A stretch of DNA of 64,000 nt, taken from contig JAEACG010000007.1 of the NCBI GenBank assembly GCA_016401345.1, positions 79,659 through 143,658 of the forward strand, read 5' to 3'. This DNA is from Fictibacillus nanhaiensis. Lineage in GTDB: Bacteria; Bacillota; Bacilli; Bacillales; Fictibacillaceae. The position numbers and the translations under genes are program-made. Of the stretch, positions 1-7,863 are shown piece by piece; the first letter of the stretch is position 1; each line of letters begins with the position of its first letter. The notes under the pieces are model-generated. The model made no database searches, was not told the origin of the DNA, and saw only the letters and a program-made list of their open reading frames with translations.

Positions 1-660
1 GCGATCAGTGTTGTTTTTGATGAAGAAAATATCATCCATGGTATTCTACTTGCACCATTTATCACCTTCCCTGAAACGGACGACGAACTAACTAAAAACA
101 CTTACATGATGCCAATAAATGAAGAATGGTTTGTTTTTTGGGGAGGTGCTAACCAATTTATCAATTATCACTATGAGGTTGAAGAACAGCGCTATGCTTA
201 CGATCTTGTCATTGTTAAAGATGGACAATCTTTTAAAGAAGCACCAACATCCAATGATAATTTTTACGCGTTTAATAAAGAAGTAATTGCTCCACTTGAA
301 GGAAGAGTTGTAAAAGTAGTAAACTCTATCGATGATAATATTCCAGAGAAAACGAATGCTTCTAAACCTGAGGGGAACTATGTGATCATTCAACATGCAA
401 ACGATGAGTATAGCCTGATTGCTCATTTTAAACAGTATTCAATCGTAGTTGAGGAAGATCAAGTTATCAAACAAGGTCAATTGCTCGGGTTATGCGGAAA
501 TTCCGGAAACTCTTCTGAGGCTCATATTCATTTCCAGGTCATGAACTCACGCGATCACAACAACGGTAAGTCTATTCGAATTCGGTTTCATGGTGATTAT
601 GAACCGATACAAGGAAATCTTGTTAATCCTATACAACGGTACTCTGCTACACAAAAATAG
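1..660 (+). CDS. M23-family metallopeptidase, 5' end cut by window edge
   Basis: The frame is open from base 1 through the stop at 658-660, so the N-terminus lies outside the window. The visible 219 residues end in a LytM/M23 endopeptidase fold: HYEVEEQRYAYD supplies the first His/Asp zinc ligands, LIAHFK and HIHFQV supply the distal His residues (HxH). M23 enzymes cut peptide cross-links of peptidoglycan. An internal ATG at 106 could be read as a start, but the frame upstream (AISVVFDEENIIHGILLAPF) looks coding and has no ribosome binding site near 106, so I treat the gene as partial. No signal peptide can be judged. Confidence 0.85.
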   Translation, partial: AISVVFDEENIIHGILLAPFITFPETDDELTKNTYMMPINEEWFVFWGGANQFINYHYEVEEQRYAYDLVIVKDGQSFKEAPTSNDNFYAFNKEVIAPLEGRVVKVVNSIDDNIPEKTNASKPEGNYVIIQHANDEYSLIAHFKQYSIVVEEDQVIKQGQLLGLCGNSGNSSEAHIHFQVMNSRDHNNGKSIRIRFHGDYEPIQGNLVNPIQRYSATQK

Positions 661-675
661 ATTCTTGATATAAGG

Positions 676-707
676 AAGTGGATGGATTTTCAATCATCTA
701 CTTTTTT
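676..707 (+). terminator. Rho-independent terminator after the M23 gene
   Basis: AAGTGGATGG pairs, with G-U wobbles, with TCATCTACTT, followed directly by a run of T. It lies 16 bases after the stop. Confidence 0.7.
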
Positions 708-866
708 GCGTTTTAGAAGCAACATTGCTCCTCTTTTCAATTACCAATACACTTTCTTTATAATCAATTAATATTGAACATTATAGAGATATTATGGTAA
801 CATTTATAAAAATAAACAAATAAGTATAAGTATACATAATTTGGAATTTATTTAAGGGGTGACACG

Positions 867-1151
867 ATGTCAGTTGTACTAAATAAATTTTACGACAACA
901 AGAAAGGATATTTTCACCTCCCTGTTGTATGGCGAGAAGAATTTCAGTTTCAAATTGGAGAAAAAGTAGGCGTAGATGTTGAAGACGGAAGAATTATCAT
1001 TGATAAGACAAATGCAAGACGGTTTACTCCAATAATCGGAGTCAAAGGAAGACTTACAATTCCGATTGAAATTAGACAAGAATTAAAAAGCCATACGTAT
1101 CAATTAATCGCGATACAAGAAACCGAACAGTTTGTTTTAATACCAGCATAG
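867..1151 (+). CDS. AbrB/SpoVT-like DNA-binding protein
   Basis: 94 residues with two swapped-hairpin-like halves: GYFHLPVVWREEFQFQIGEK near residues 14-33 and GRLTIPIEIRQELK near 60-73, the typical 'G-x-x-x-x-P-x-x-x-R-x-x-x' AbrB pattern twice. AbrB-type proteins are transition-state regulators or antitoxins that bind AT-rich DNA as dimers. Start ATG follows AAGGGGTG (853-860). A close relative lies at 37229-37516 with the same two-half structure. No toxin partner is next to it, so a free-standing regulator is more likely than an antitoxin. Target genes unknown. Confidence 0.75.
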   Translation: MSVVLNKFYDNKKGYFHLPVVWREEFQFQIGEKVGVDVEDGRIIIDKTNARRFTPIIGVKGRLTIPIEIRQELKSHTYQLIAIQETEQFVLIPA

Positions 1152-1200
1152 TAAAAGCTACATCGCTAATATAGGATCGTAAAAAGTACATAGAAATACA

Positions 1201-1231
1201 AAACGGTTTCTATTATTGAAATCGTTTTTAG
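1201..1231 (+). terminator. Terminator after AbrB-like gene
   Basis: AAACGGTTTC and GAAATCGTTT form a stem with a 7-base loop, followed by TTTA. Confidence 0.65.
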
Positions 1232-1416
1232 TTTGAACTATTTATTAAACAAATTATACTAATTAACGCGTGAGTAACATTTTTGAAGTTTTGTATATCA
1301 ACTATTCAATGATTGACCTTTCTCTCATTATGTTTTAAAATCCGTTCACCAACGGAAAATAATTTTGCTTATTATCCGCATTCTATTGGTATAGTGTAAG
1401 AGTGGGAGTTGAAAGA

Positions 1417-2265
1417 ATGTTTAACTTAGAATTGTTTAACAAGTTACCTGTGAAAATTTTAATTGTAGCCGTTTTAATTATAGTAACCGCTTATTTTATC
1501 CGGAAATCTGTTCAGCTTTTCTTTGACAATACGAGTTTTCTAGATGAAAACCGTGAAGAAACGTTAATGCATTTTACAGATCAAGTTCTGAAAGTCATCG
1601 GTTTGGTGTTCTTCTTCATTTATGTCCTAAGCCATTTCTATGATCTAACTAGACTCGTTACTGGTTCGGTCGTTGTAGCTGGTGCCCTGGCATTGATCTT
1701 CCAGCATATTATCCGTGATTATATTATGGGACTTGCTTATCTGTTTGAGAGACAGATCAACCTTGGCGATTATGTCATCATCAACGGCAACAGACAAGGG
1801 AAAATAGAAGAGATCAGCATGCGTCACCTGAAGATTCGTCAATACGACGGTTATCTCTATACTGTATCCTACGGAAGTATCAATGAACTTCAGAACGGAA
1901 ACCGTGGCATGCGCCGTGTGAACGAAAGTCTTATTCTAAACTATAGACAAAACCCTGACGAGGCTTTTAAAGTGATGGAAGAAGTCGCAAGAACGTGCAA
2001 CGAGAAATATAGTGATTACCTCTTAAAGGATTTGAACGGTGAACCCGTTGAGGGTTTTAAGTTCAACCAAATTACCGAATTAAATGTAGATTATAAAGGA
2101 CACCGATATTCACTTTCTGGTCTCGTAAAGGAAGCTTATTTTGTGGATGCAAGTAAGCGAGTAAGGTATGAATTAGCACTTGCCGCATATGTAAATCAGT
2201 TGGCGATGGCTGAGAACGGTGAAATGGAATTGGATAAACGCACCGATTCCCAAGCATCTCATTAA
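1417..2265 (+). CDS. MscS-family small-conductance mechanosensitive channel
   Basis: 282 residues. Three hydrophobic segments near residues 12-27, 52-72 and 80-105; the third carries the small-residue-rich pore helix (GSVVVAGALALIFQHIIRDYIMG) typical of MscS, followed by the beta domain (FERQINLGDYVIINGNRQGK, IEEISMRHLKIR). MscS channels open under membrane tension and release solutes on hypo-osmotic shock. I chose ATG 1417 over the GTG at 1402 because GGGAG (1404-1408) sits 8 bases upstream of 1417. Free-standing, followed by a strong hairpin. Confidence 0.88.
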   Translation: MFNLELFNKLPVKILIVAVLIIVTAYFIRKSVQLFFDNTSFLDENREETLMHFTDQVLKVIGLVFFFIYVLSHFYDLTRLVTGSVVVAGALALIFQHIIRDYIMGLAYLFERQINLGDYVIINGNRQGKIEEISMRHLKIRQYDGYLYTVSYGSINELQNGNRGMRRVNESLILNYRQNPDEAFKVMEEVARTCNEKYSDYLLKDLNGEPVEGFKFNQITELNVDYKGHRYSLSGLVKEAYFVDASKRVRYELALAAYVNQLAMAENGEMELDKRTDSQASH

Positions 2266-2278
2266 GAAAAAAGTTTAA

Positions 2279-2313
2279 TGAATGCAGGCTTTAAGGATTG
2301 CAGCCTGCATTCA
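2279..2313. terminator. Bidirectional terminator between convergent genes
   Basis: Perfect 12-bp inverted repeat TGAATGCAGGCT / AGCCTGCATTCA with an 11-base loop; an A-run upstream gives the U-tract for the minus-strand gene. Confidence 0.8.
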
Positions 2314-2325
2314 TACCTATTAAAT

Positions 2326-2862
2326 TTATATATCCTCATCATTAATAATGGCAAGTACCTGATGATCTTCCCACCTGCCATTAATCTTCACATTTTTCTT
2401 AGAAACTCCTTCTTTATGAAATCCGTTTTTCATTAATAATTTGATTGAGCCGATATTGTGAGGCATCACTTCTGCTTCTAGCCGATGAAGTTTAAGCTCT
2501 TTAAACGCAAAGTCTATAATAAGCGGAAGAGCTTCTGTCATATAACCTTTACCGTTATGAACCTTATCAAGAGAATAACCTACCATTCCTTTTTGCGCAG
2601 GTCCTCTTTCAATCTTGAACAGACCAATCTGTCCGATTAGTTCATGAGTTTCATGAAGAAAAATTCCAAAAGAGTACCCAAGACCGCTTTCTCTTCGTTC
2701 CTCAATTTCTTTTAAGCGTCTTTCTTGCCCATCTAACGAATAAAAATCTGAATCCCGCTCTGGTGCGTATTGTTGAAAAAATTCTTTGTTCCTACTTTCA
2801 ATATCAAATAAAGATTGTAGATTAATTATTGTTAGAGGCTTAATATATATGTTCTTCATCAT
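2326..2862 (-). CDS. GNAT N-acetyltransferase, RimJ/RimL type
   Basis: About 178 residues. Shows the RimJ/L pattern: N-terminal KPLTIINLQSLFDIESRN, ESGLGYSFGIFL, LIGQIGLFKIE, GMVGYSLDKVHNGKGYMTEA (acetyl-CoA loop) and LHRLEAEVMPHNIGSIKLLMKNGF. Such enzymes acetylate protein N-termini or small amines; substrate unknown. The start MMKN at 2862 follows GGGGGA, whereas the longer frame to 2901 lacks a binding site. Divergent from the small gene at 3030. Confidence 0.85.
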   Translation of the reverse strand: MMKNIYIKPLTIINLQSLFDIESRNKEFFQQYAPERDSDFYSLDGQERRLKEIEERRESGLGYSFGIFLHETHELIGQIGLFKIERGPAQKGMVGYSLDKVHNGKGYMTEALPLIIDFAFKELKLHRLEAEVMPHNIGSIKLLMKNGFHKEGVSKKNVKINGRWEDHQVLAIINDEDI

Positions 2863-3029
2863 GTATCCCCCATGCTTGGTAGTTACCTTATTTACGTTCA
2901 ACTTAGCTTAAATAAATCCTCTTAGTTTGAAGTAGACGCTTCGATGTTTAACACATGTACAAAATATGTAGAAGTTTAATTAAAGTAATGATATATTATT
3001 ATAAACATAAAGACTCTATAGGAGAGACA

Positions 3030-3239
3030 ATGATGACTACAAAATTAAATACGTGGATACTAAAACACAATCTAGATCTACAATGGCTGCAAGAAGCTAG
3101 TAAGTTTCCTTCCTATCAAGTGCAGAAACTGTTAAATGACCCCCTCTACAAACCAGACGGTACTACGATGAGAATTGTACTAAGTATTGTAAAAAAGAAA
3201 GAGGACACAGCGAAATTAAGTGATTTTTGGGATGTTTAA
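3030..3239 (+). CDS. Small helix-turn-helix-like protein
   Basis: 69 residues from ATG 3030, preceded by AGGAGAG (3020-3026). The sequence (NTWILKHNLDLQWLQEASKF, then VQKLLNDP) looks like a four-helix lambda-repressor-like fold, where helix 3 would read QKLLNDPLYKPDG. This is a weak, shape-based reading; function unknown. Stands alone between a divergent acetyltransferase and a coat-protein gene. Confidence 0.55.
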   Translation: MMTTKLNTWILKHNLDLQWLQEASKFPSYQVQKLLNDPLYKPDGTTMRIVLSIVKKKEDTAKLSDFWDV

Positions 3240-3338
3240 ATAAAATTTCTAACACATTTTGAGTAAAATAGTGACTTGTCTAGATCATTTTACCCTCCAA
3301 CTGCATCTACTAAAGTATGAAATGTAGGAGGTGCTATC

Positions 3339-3602
3339 TTGGGTAAAGACAAGCATTGTAAGAAAAAGAAGAAAAAAGTAATCTGTTGTGATCCTGTTTA
3401 TATCATTGAGGATTCATATACAGAGAAAGAAGTTACTTTCGTTCATCCGATCATTCGTGTAAAACGTGAACACATTAAGTATGTTCGCCGTGACGTGTAT
3501 GAGGAGAAAGTAATCAACGAAGTAATCGATCCTGGTTCTCCAACTAAATGCGATTGCAATAAAAAACACAAAAAATGTAAGAAAAAAAGCAAAAAGAAGT
3601 AA
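3339..3602 (+). CDS. Spore coat protein, CotD-like
   Basis: 87 residues, highly basic at both ends (KKKKKK near 8-13, and a Lys/Cys-rich tail KCDCNKKHKKCKKKSKKK). The middle (CDPVYIIEDSYTEKEVTFVHPIIRVK) resembles the CotD family in composition and in the CDPV...HP pattern; CotD is an inner coat protein made late in the mother cell. The TTG start is supported by AGGAGG (3326-3331) 7 bases upstream. The cysteines would allow cross-linking in the coat. Assignment rests on pattern, not on strong homology. Confidence 0.6.
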   Translation: MGKDKHCKKKKKKVICCDPVYIIEDSYTEKEVTFVHPIIRVKREHIKYVRRDVYEEKVINEVIDPGSPTKCDCNKKHKKCKKKSKKK

Positions 3603-3632
3603 TTTCAAAGTATAATTACTCTTTCTGAATGG

Positions 3633-3663
3633 AACCCCCGACATTATGTTTCGGGGGTTTTGC
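3633..3663 (+). terminator. Terminator after coat gene
   Basis: AACCCCCGA / TCGGGGGTT stem around CATTATGTT, then TTTG. Confidence 0.85.
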
Positions 3664-3715
3664 TTTGTTTTGAGATAGAAGTTTTTACGGTACGTGTTTT
3701 TATCATTCTTACACG

Positions 3716-3841
3716 TTCGCCGATAAATGAGTTGTTACCACCTGTAAAATCGTCTCCACCACCTACGTTGTACAAAACTTCACCGGCAAATGAATCTTAA
3801 CCACCTAGGAATTGGAGCTGACCACCTGAAATGGCACAAGT
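3716..3841. repeat. 21-bp-period intergenic array (63-bp higher-order unit, two copies)
   Basis: The word ACCACCT recurs at 3737, 3758, 3800 and 3821, that is at exact 21-base steps, with a degenerate copy at 3779. A longer unit of 63 bases starting TTCGCCGATAAATGAG at 3716 is repeated from 3779 as TTCACCGGCAAATGAA. Either strand could be read as heptapeptide repeats (xGGxxxF on the minus strand), but stops and a frame break interrupt them, so I regard it as a non-coding repeat. The rest of 3664-3993 holds no convincing gene. Confidence 0.75.
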
Positions 3842-3993
3842 CACATAAAATAGGCATTAGCATGCTACACTCTCCTATGAAATGCCTCACAAAAAAATTC
3901 ATTTTCTATAGATATAAGTAATTCTTGATTTGATATACTGTTAACGTACATAAAATTCGAATTTTCTACCAATTATAGGAGTTGAGAGAACAA

Positions 3994-4428
3994 ATGAATG
4001 ATAATTTTAAGGTGATTGTTGGTGAAGGTAATGCAGAGTTAGATCAACGACTTTCTGATGAATTAGATAAAGTGAACGCTGCAGCTACGGCTGGCATCTC
4101 TCCTGCTCGGGAGTTGACGGTACAAATTGTAGATAGTCATGGTCAGCTTGCAGCCGGTATGAGTGGATGGACTTGGGGCGTAGCTGCTGGTATCGCGATG
4201 ACATGGGTCCGTGAAGATGTGAGAAAAGACGGTCTTGGCACAAAATTGCTACATGATTTTGAACAAGAAGCTATAGAACGAGGTTGTACACACGTATTTA
4301 CTACTTCCTTCACATTTCAAGCACCTGGTTTCTATGAACGACATGGCTATGAAGAACTGTTTCGTTGGGAAGGACTACCGACTCCAAATGCGGCAGACAT
4401 TCATTTTCGCAAGGAACTTAAACCCTAG
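3994..4428 (+). CDS. GNAT family N-acetyltransferase
   Basis: 144 residues from ATG 3994 (AGGAG at 3977-3981). GNAT core: GQLAAGMSGWTWGVAAGIA (beta strands), then MTWVREDVRKDGLGTKLL with the V-x-x-x-x-R-x-x-G-x-G acetyl-CoA loop degenerate to VRKDGLGTKL, and APGFYERHGYEELFRWEG near the C-terminus. Substrate unknown. Confidence 0.82.
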   Translation: MNDNFKVIVGEGNAELDQRLSDELDKVNAAATAGISPARELTVQIVDSHGQLAAGMSGWTWGVAAGIAMTWVREDVRKDGLGTKLLHDFEQEAIERGCTHVFTTSFTFQAPGFYERHGYEELFRWEGLPTPNAADIHFRKELKP

Positions 4429-4529
4429 TAGCTGTAACGGTGATAAGTAAAACCTAAAACGATATTCCTACCTACATCCCCTATTACCTGCAACAATTTA
4501 GTTGAAGATGATTCTTTTAGTCATTTAGG

Positions 4530-4568
4530 AACATGCTCCAGAATACTTTCAAAGTAGCATGTTTTTTT
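4530..4568 (+). terminator. Terminator
   Basis: AACATGCT / AGCATGTT stem with an 18-base loop followed by seven T; ends the acetyltransferase transcript. Confidence 0.75.
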
Positions 4569-4609
4569 CATAAAGTTAACTTTATGAATTATTTTAAAGG
4601 GGCGGTAGT

Positions 4610-5557
4610 ATGTATAACGTTTTACTGTTCTGTGATCCAGGAATCGATGATTCTCTTGCGATTATGTACGCACTGTTAAATCCTAAAGTAAATGTTGTAG
4701 GAATCGTTTCGAGCTATGGAAATGTACCACAACAACAAGCCATACAAAATGTTGCTTATCTTCTACAGCTAGCTGGTAGAGAGGATATTCCAATCATCGC
4801 TGGTGCAAGAAGTCCGCTTAGTGGTGAGATCGCAATCTTTTATCCGGAAATCCACGGTGAAGAAGGTCTTGGACCGATACGCCCACCAGACACCGTTCAA
4901 AGAGAAGTCGTAAATTTTGACGAAATCTTCAAGATTATAAATTACTATGCTCATAATATTTTCATTGTGGATGTTGGAAGGTCTACCTCATTGGCCATTG
5001 CTTTCTTGTTAGGAGGAGAAGAACAATTACGTAAAGTACGTGGCATCTATTGTATGGGCGGTGCCTTTTTGGTTCCAGGGAACGTAACTTCATTAGCCGA
5101 AGCAAATTTTCATGGAGATGCGATCGCAGCCAACTTGATCCTCGACAAAGGAAGAAATGTGTATATCACACCTTTGAATGTTACGAACTATGCGATTATC
5201 AAACCTGAGAATATCGATCAGATTACCTCTCAACCGTTCAATTCTTTCTCTGACTTAATAAAACCTATATTTGAATATTATAACGATGCATATAAAAAGT
5301 TAGACCCTAGCCTTTCCGGTAGTCCGTTGCATGATGTGTTTACTTTGTTTGCCTTAGTTAACCCACAACAAGTTAGGTATGTTAACCGGGAAGCTTCCGT
5401 TTCAATCAATTTTGATAATACAAAAGGAGTAAGTATTGCTGATTTCAGACCAAGGTCTACAGAAGAGACTACTGAAGCTACAGATTTTATCGCCATCTCA
5501 TTTAATTATCAAGCATTTTTAGAAGATTTTATTCAAATTATGACATCTAAGAGATAA
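4610..5557 (+). CDS. Inosine/uridine-preferring nucleoside hydrolase
   Basis: 315 residues, the usual length of the family. The calcium-binding N-terminal signature is FCDPGIDDSLAIMYAL (residues 7-22; Asp9, Asp13, Asp14 as DxxxDD). IIAGARSPLSG and HDVFTLFALV (the second His/Asp of the active site) are also present. These enzymes hydrolyse the N-glycosidic bond of ribonucleosides in salvage. Start ATG follows AAGGGGCGG. One oddity is the absence of the usual His in some central loops; I read this as subfamily variation. Single gene. Confidence 0.88.
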   Translation: MYNVLLFCDPGIDDSLAIMYALLNPKVNVVGIVSSYGNVPQQQAIQNVAYLLQLAGREDIPIIAGARSPLSGEIAIFYPEIHGEEGLGPIRPPDTVQREVVNFDEIFKIINYYAHNIFIVDVGRSTSLAIAFLLGGEEQLRKVRGIYCMGGAFLVPGNVTSLAEANFHGDAIAANLILDKGRNVYITPLNVTNYAIIKPENIDQITSQPFNSFSDLIKPIFEYYNDAYKKLDPSLSGSPLHDVFTLFALVNPQQVRYVNREASVSINFDNTKGVSIADFRPRSTEETTEATDFIAISFNYQAFLEDFIQIMTSKR

Positions 5558-5632
5558 TCGTGTTAATGAGCAGAACATAAGGGTGTGTCTCATATTTCGG
5601 TGAACATCTTCCCTTTCCATACAATAGAACAT

Positions 5633-6742
5633 TTATTCAGTAATACCTGTACGAACTAGTCTAAAATCTACCTTCATAGTATAAGTCATATTCTTGTATT
5701 TTTCGTGCCATTTCCCTTTTGTTAAGTCTGAATGACGAACGGAACTTCTATAAACTTCGCCAAATCCAAAAATATCTGAGTTGCGTTCTTGAGAATAAGT
5801 AATAACTTTTTTTGCTTCTTTCTTAATCTTATTGTTTAAGGCTTTTTCAAGTTGTTTTACGTTTGTTGGTATTGTCAGATCGACATCACCTTGTATTTCG
5901 AGCAACCGTGCTTTTATGTTCAGTTGCAGATCGAATTGCGGAATATTTTTATCTTTTAGGCTGAGATCTCTTGAGCTCACGATCATATCAATGACAGTTG
6001 TAACTTTTTGTTCTTTTCCGTTTTCATCCTTCATTTCAAACGGAAGCTCAATACTGCCAGCATGATACTGATCTCGTATAAGTTTCACATAAAAACTATC
6101 ATCAGGAGAAAGCTTTCCGACGATCTTGTCGTTCCTCATGACTGCATTTCCCGTAACGCGAATTAACTCTCCATCTCTTTTTAAGATAGGCAAAATTGGA
6201 TCAATTCCATCTGAATAATAACTTTGCTGTACTTCCTGAAGAGTAGCATTCGAAATCTGCTCTTTATCTGTTAGCTGTTCAATCTGATTAAACAACTGCT
6301 GTCCTACGTCTGAAATGTTATGGTATTCATGTTTCAATAAATCCTTAGTTGAACCTTCAACGATGGCAAGGTAGGTAAGGTCACTGATGGAAGGGTCTCT
6401 CGCAAGTGTGTCAACATATGGTTTAATCCCTCTTTTTGCTATCTCTTCATTGTAGAGAGCCACACGGAGCTGCCCAGATTGTAATTCTTTAGATGTTTTC
6501 AGGTTCGCGTTCAACCTCCCGCCTTTACTTGTCAAACCTTCACTTGAAATAACATCGATATTTCTTACAGCTTCTGGATCGATCTGTAACACAACCATTG
6601 TCGACCTTATATTGTTGTTCCCTGCTAAATCATAGCCTACTGTAGTAATTAATCCGATATCTTCTAAAATCTTGCGGTCCGCACATCCAGTAAGGAGTAT
6701 GAAGATCCATAATATTATTATGTAAATTTTTAGACGCTTCAT
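5633..6742 (-). CDS. Spore germination lipoprotein, GerAC (Ger(x)C) family
   Basis: 369 residues. Signal with lipobox (IFILLTGCADR) predicts lipid attachment at Cys19; the mature part starts with the characteristic RKILEDIGLITTVGYD of Ger(x)C proteins. The C-subunit is an outer-face lipoprotein of the germinant receptor in the spore inner membrane. The ATG overlaps the GerAB-like stop by four bases (ATGA), so it is translationally coupled; it is the last gene of the operon. Confidence 0.93.
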   Translation of the reverse strand: MKRLKIYIIILWIFILLTGCADRKILEDIGLITTVGYDLAGNNNIRSTMVVLQIDPEAVRNIDVISSEGLTSKGGRLNANLKTSKELQSGQLRVALYNEEIAKRGIKPYVDTLARDPSISDLTYLAIVEGSTKDLLKHEYHNISDVGQQLFNQIEQLTDKEQISNATLQEVQQSYYSDGIDPILPILKRDGELIRVTGNAVMRNDKIVGKLSPDDSFYVKLIRDQYHAGSIELPFEMKDENGKEQKVTTVIDMIVSSRDLSLKDKNIPQFDLQLNIKARLLEIQGDVDLTIPTNVKQLEKALNNKIKKEAKKVITYSQERNSDIFGFGEVYRSSVRHSDLTKGKWHEKYKNMTYTMKVDFRLVRTGITE

Positions 6743-7857
6743 GTTCCTATCCCCTTATTGAAAACCTTCTTTTTTAGCCAAGCAAAGGAAAACAAAATAA
6801 ATGGGTAGCAAGCCACAACGAAAAAAGCACACTTCGCAAAGAGATCATTTAAATGGTTGACTTGTGTTCTTGTTATAATAAGCTGTACAGAGATAATAAC
6901 GATTAGAGAAAATAGCCAAACGCTTCTCTTAATTGAAACTTTGAATACCCTCTCCATTCCACGACAAGCAGACCACATATAGAAGATCAGATTAGGCAGG
7001 ATAATGAGCATCCAAAATGTAATCGCTACATATTCAAACCGTTCAATGAAAGGCAGTCGCACAATTTTAAACAATGACAAAGTTGCCCATACTGTTTTCT
7101 CTAACTGAACTCCGTTAAAATAAGTAATGGCTACAATCATTAACGCTGTATAGATGAACGTGGTAAATAAGATGCCTAGCTGTGCAAATTTCATAACCTT
7201 CTTCTTTTCTTTTAAATACGGATAGATTATATAAAGGATCTCAAATCCTAGGACTGTAAAAGTCATGTTATATGCACCTTTTAACAAACTGATAAGATCG
7301 GCTTCAAACATTGGAAGCAAATGATCAATTCGCGCAAATTTTATCGGATAACTAATAAAGAGCAACAACCATAGAGATAGAATAACGCTAAAAAAGGAAA
7401 TGCCGATTATGCTTCGAACTCCAGAATTAATGCCATATGTAACGAGAATCAGCATGGACATAGATAGAAACCATAATGGAAGCTCTGGGAAAATCCATGC
7501 TTGAATAACTTCAATATAGTTTCGCAAGACCACAAAAAAGCTAAGAAGTGAGTAAAAAATGTAAAAACAGTTCAAAACTTTACCGATTAGAATTCCAAAT
7601 ACATCGTGTTGAATTCCATAAAGATCAGTGGAACCATACAACTCTAAGGTCTTGATGATGATGAAGACTAGAAGGCTCGTCGCAACCCCAGAAATAAGAA
7701 CGGAAATCCAAGCATCTTGTTGGGCATCTCTATAGATGATACGTTGAAATCCTTGAAGGCCAACACCAACCTGAGTCGTATGAATGATAAAGAAGACTAG
7801 GAACGCGTTAACCAATTGGTTTGGCTTCATCTTAAGGATAACTTCCATGCTAGGCAC
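6739..7857 (-). CDS. Spore germination permease-like subunit, GerAB family
   Basis: 372 residues, about ten hydrophobic segments, in the amino-acid/polyamine transporter-like endospore family (N-terminal KPNQLVNAFLVFFIIHTTQVGVGLQG). GerAB subunits are thought to bind the germinant (amino acids or nucleosides). Overlaps the GerAC-like gene by four bases and follows the GerAA-like gene by six bases. Start ATG 7857 follows AGGAGTG. Confidence 0.93.
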   Translation of the reverse strand: MPSMEVILKMKPNQLVNAFLVFFIIHTTQVGVGLQGFQRIIYRDAQQDAWISVLISGVATSLLVFIIIKTLELYGSTDLYGIQHDVFGILIGKVLNCFYIFYSLLSFFVVLRNYIEVIQAWIFPELPLWFLSMSMLILVTYGINSGVRSIIGISFFSVILSLWLLLFISYPIKFARIDHLLPMFEADLISLLKGAYNMTFTVLGFEILYIIYPYLKEKKKVMKFAQLGILFTTFIYTALMIVAITYFNGVQLEKTVWATLSLFKIVRLPFIERFEYVAITFWMLIILPNLIFYMWSACRGMERVFKVSIKRSVWLFSLIVIISVQLIITRTQVNHLNDLFAKCAFFVVACYPFILFSFAWLKKKVFNKGIGT

Positions 7858-7863
7858 TCCTTT

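Noticed and set aside
3716..3841. CRISPR-like array
   Set aside because: Units are 21 bp, degenerate, and without unique spacers. No cas genes are present.
3644..3863. Minus-strand gene with AGGAGA and ATG at 3863 and GG-rich heptad repeats
   Set aside because: The frame is shifted by one base and carries a stop; the 21-bp period explains the pattern without a protein.
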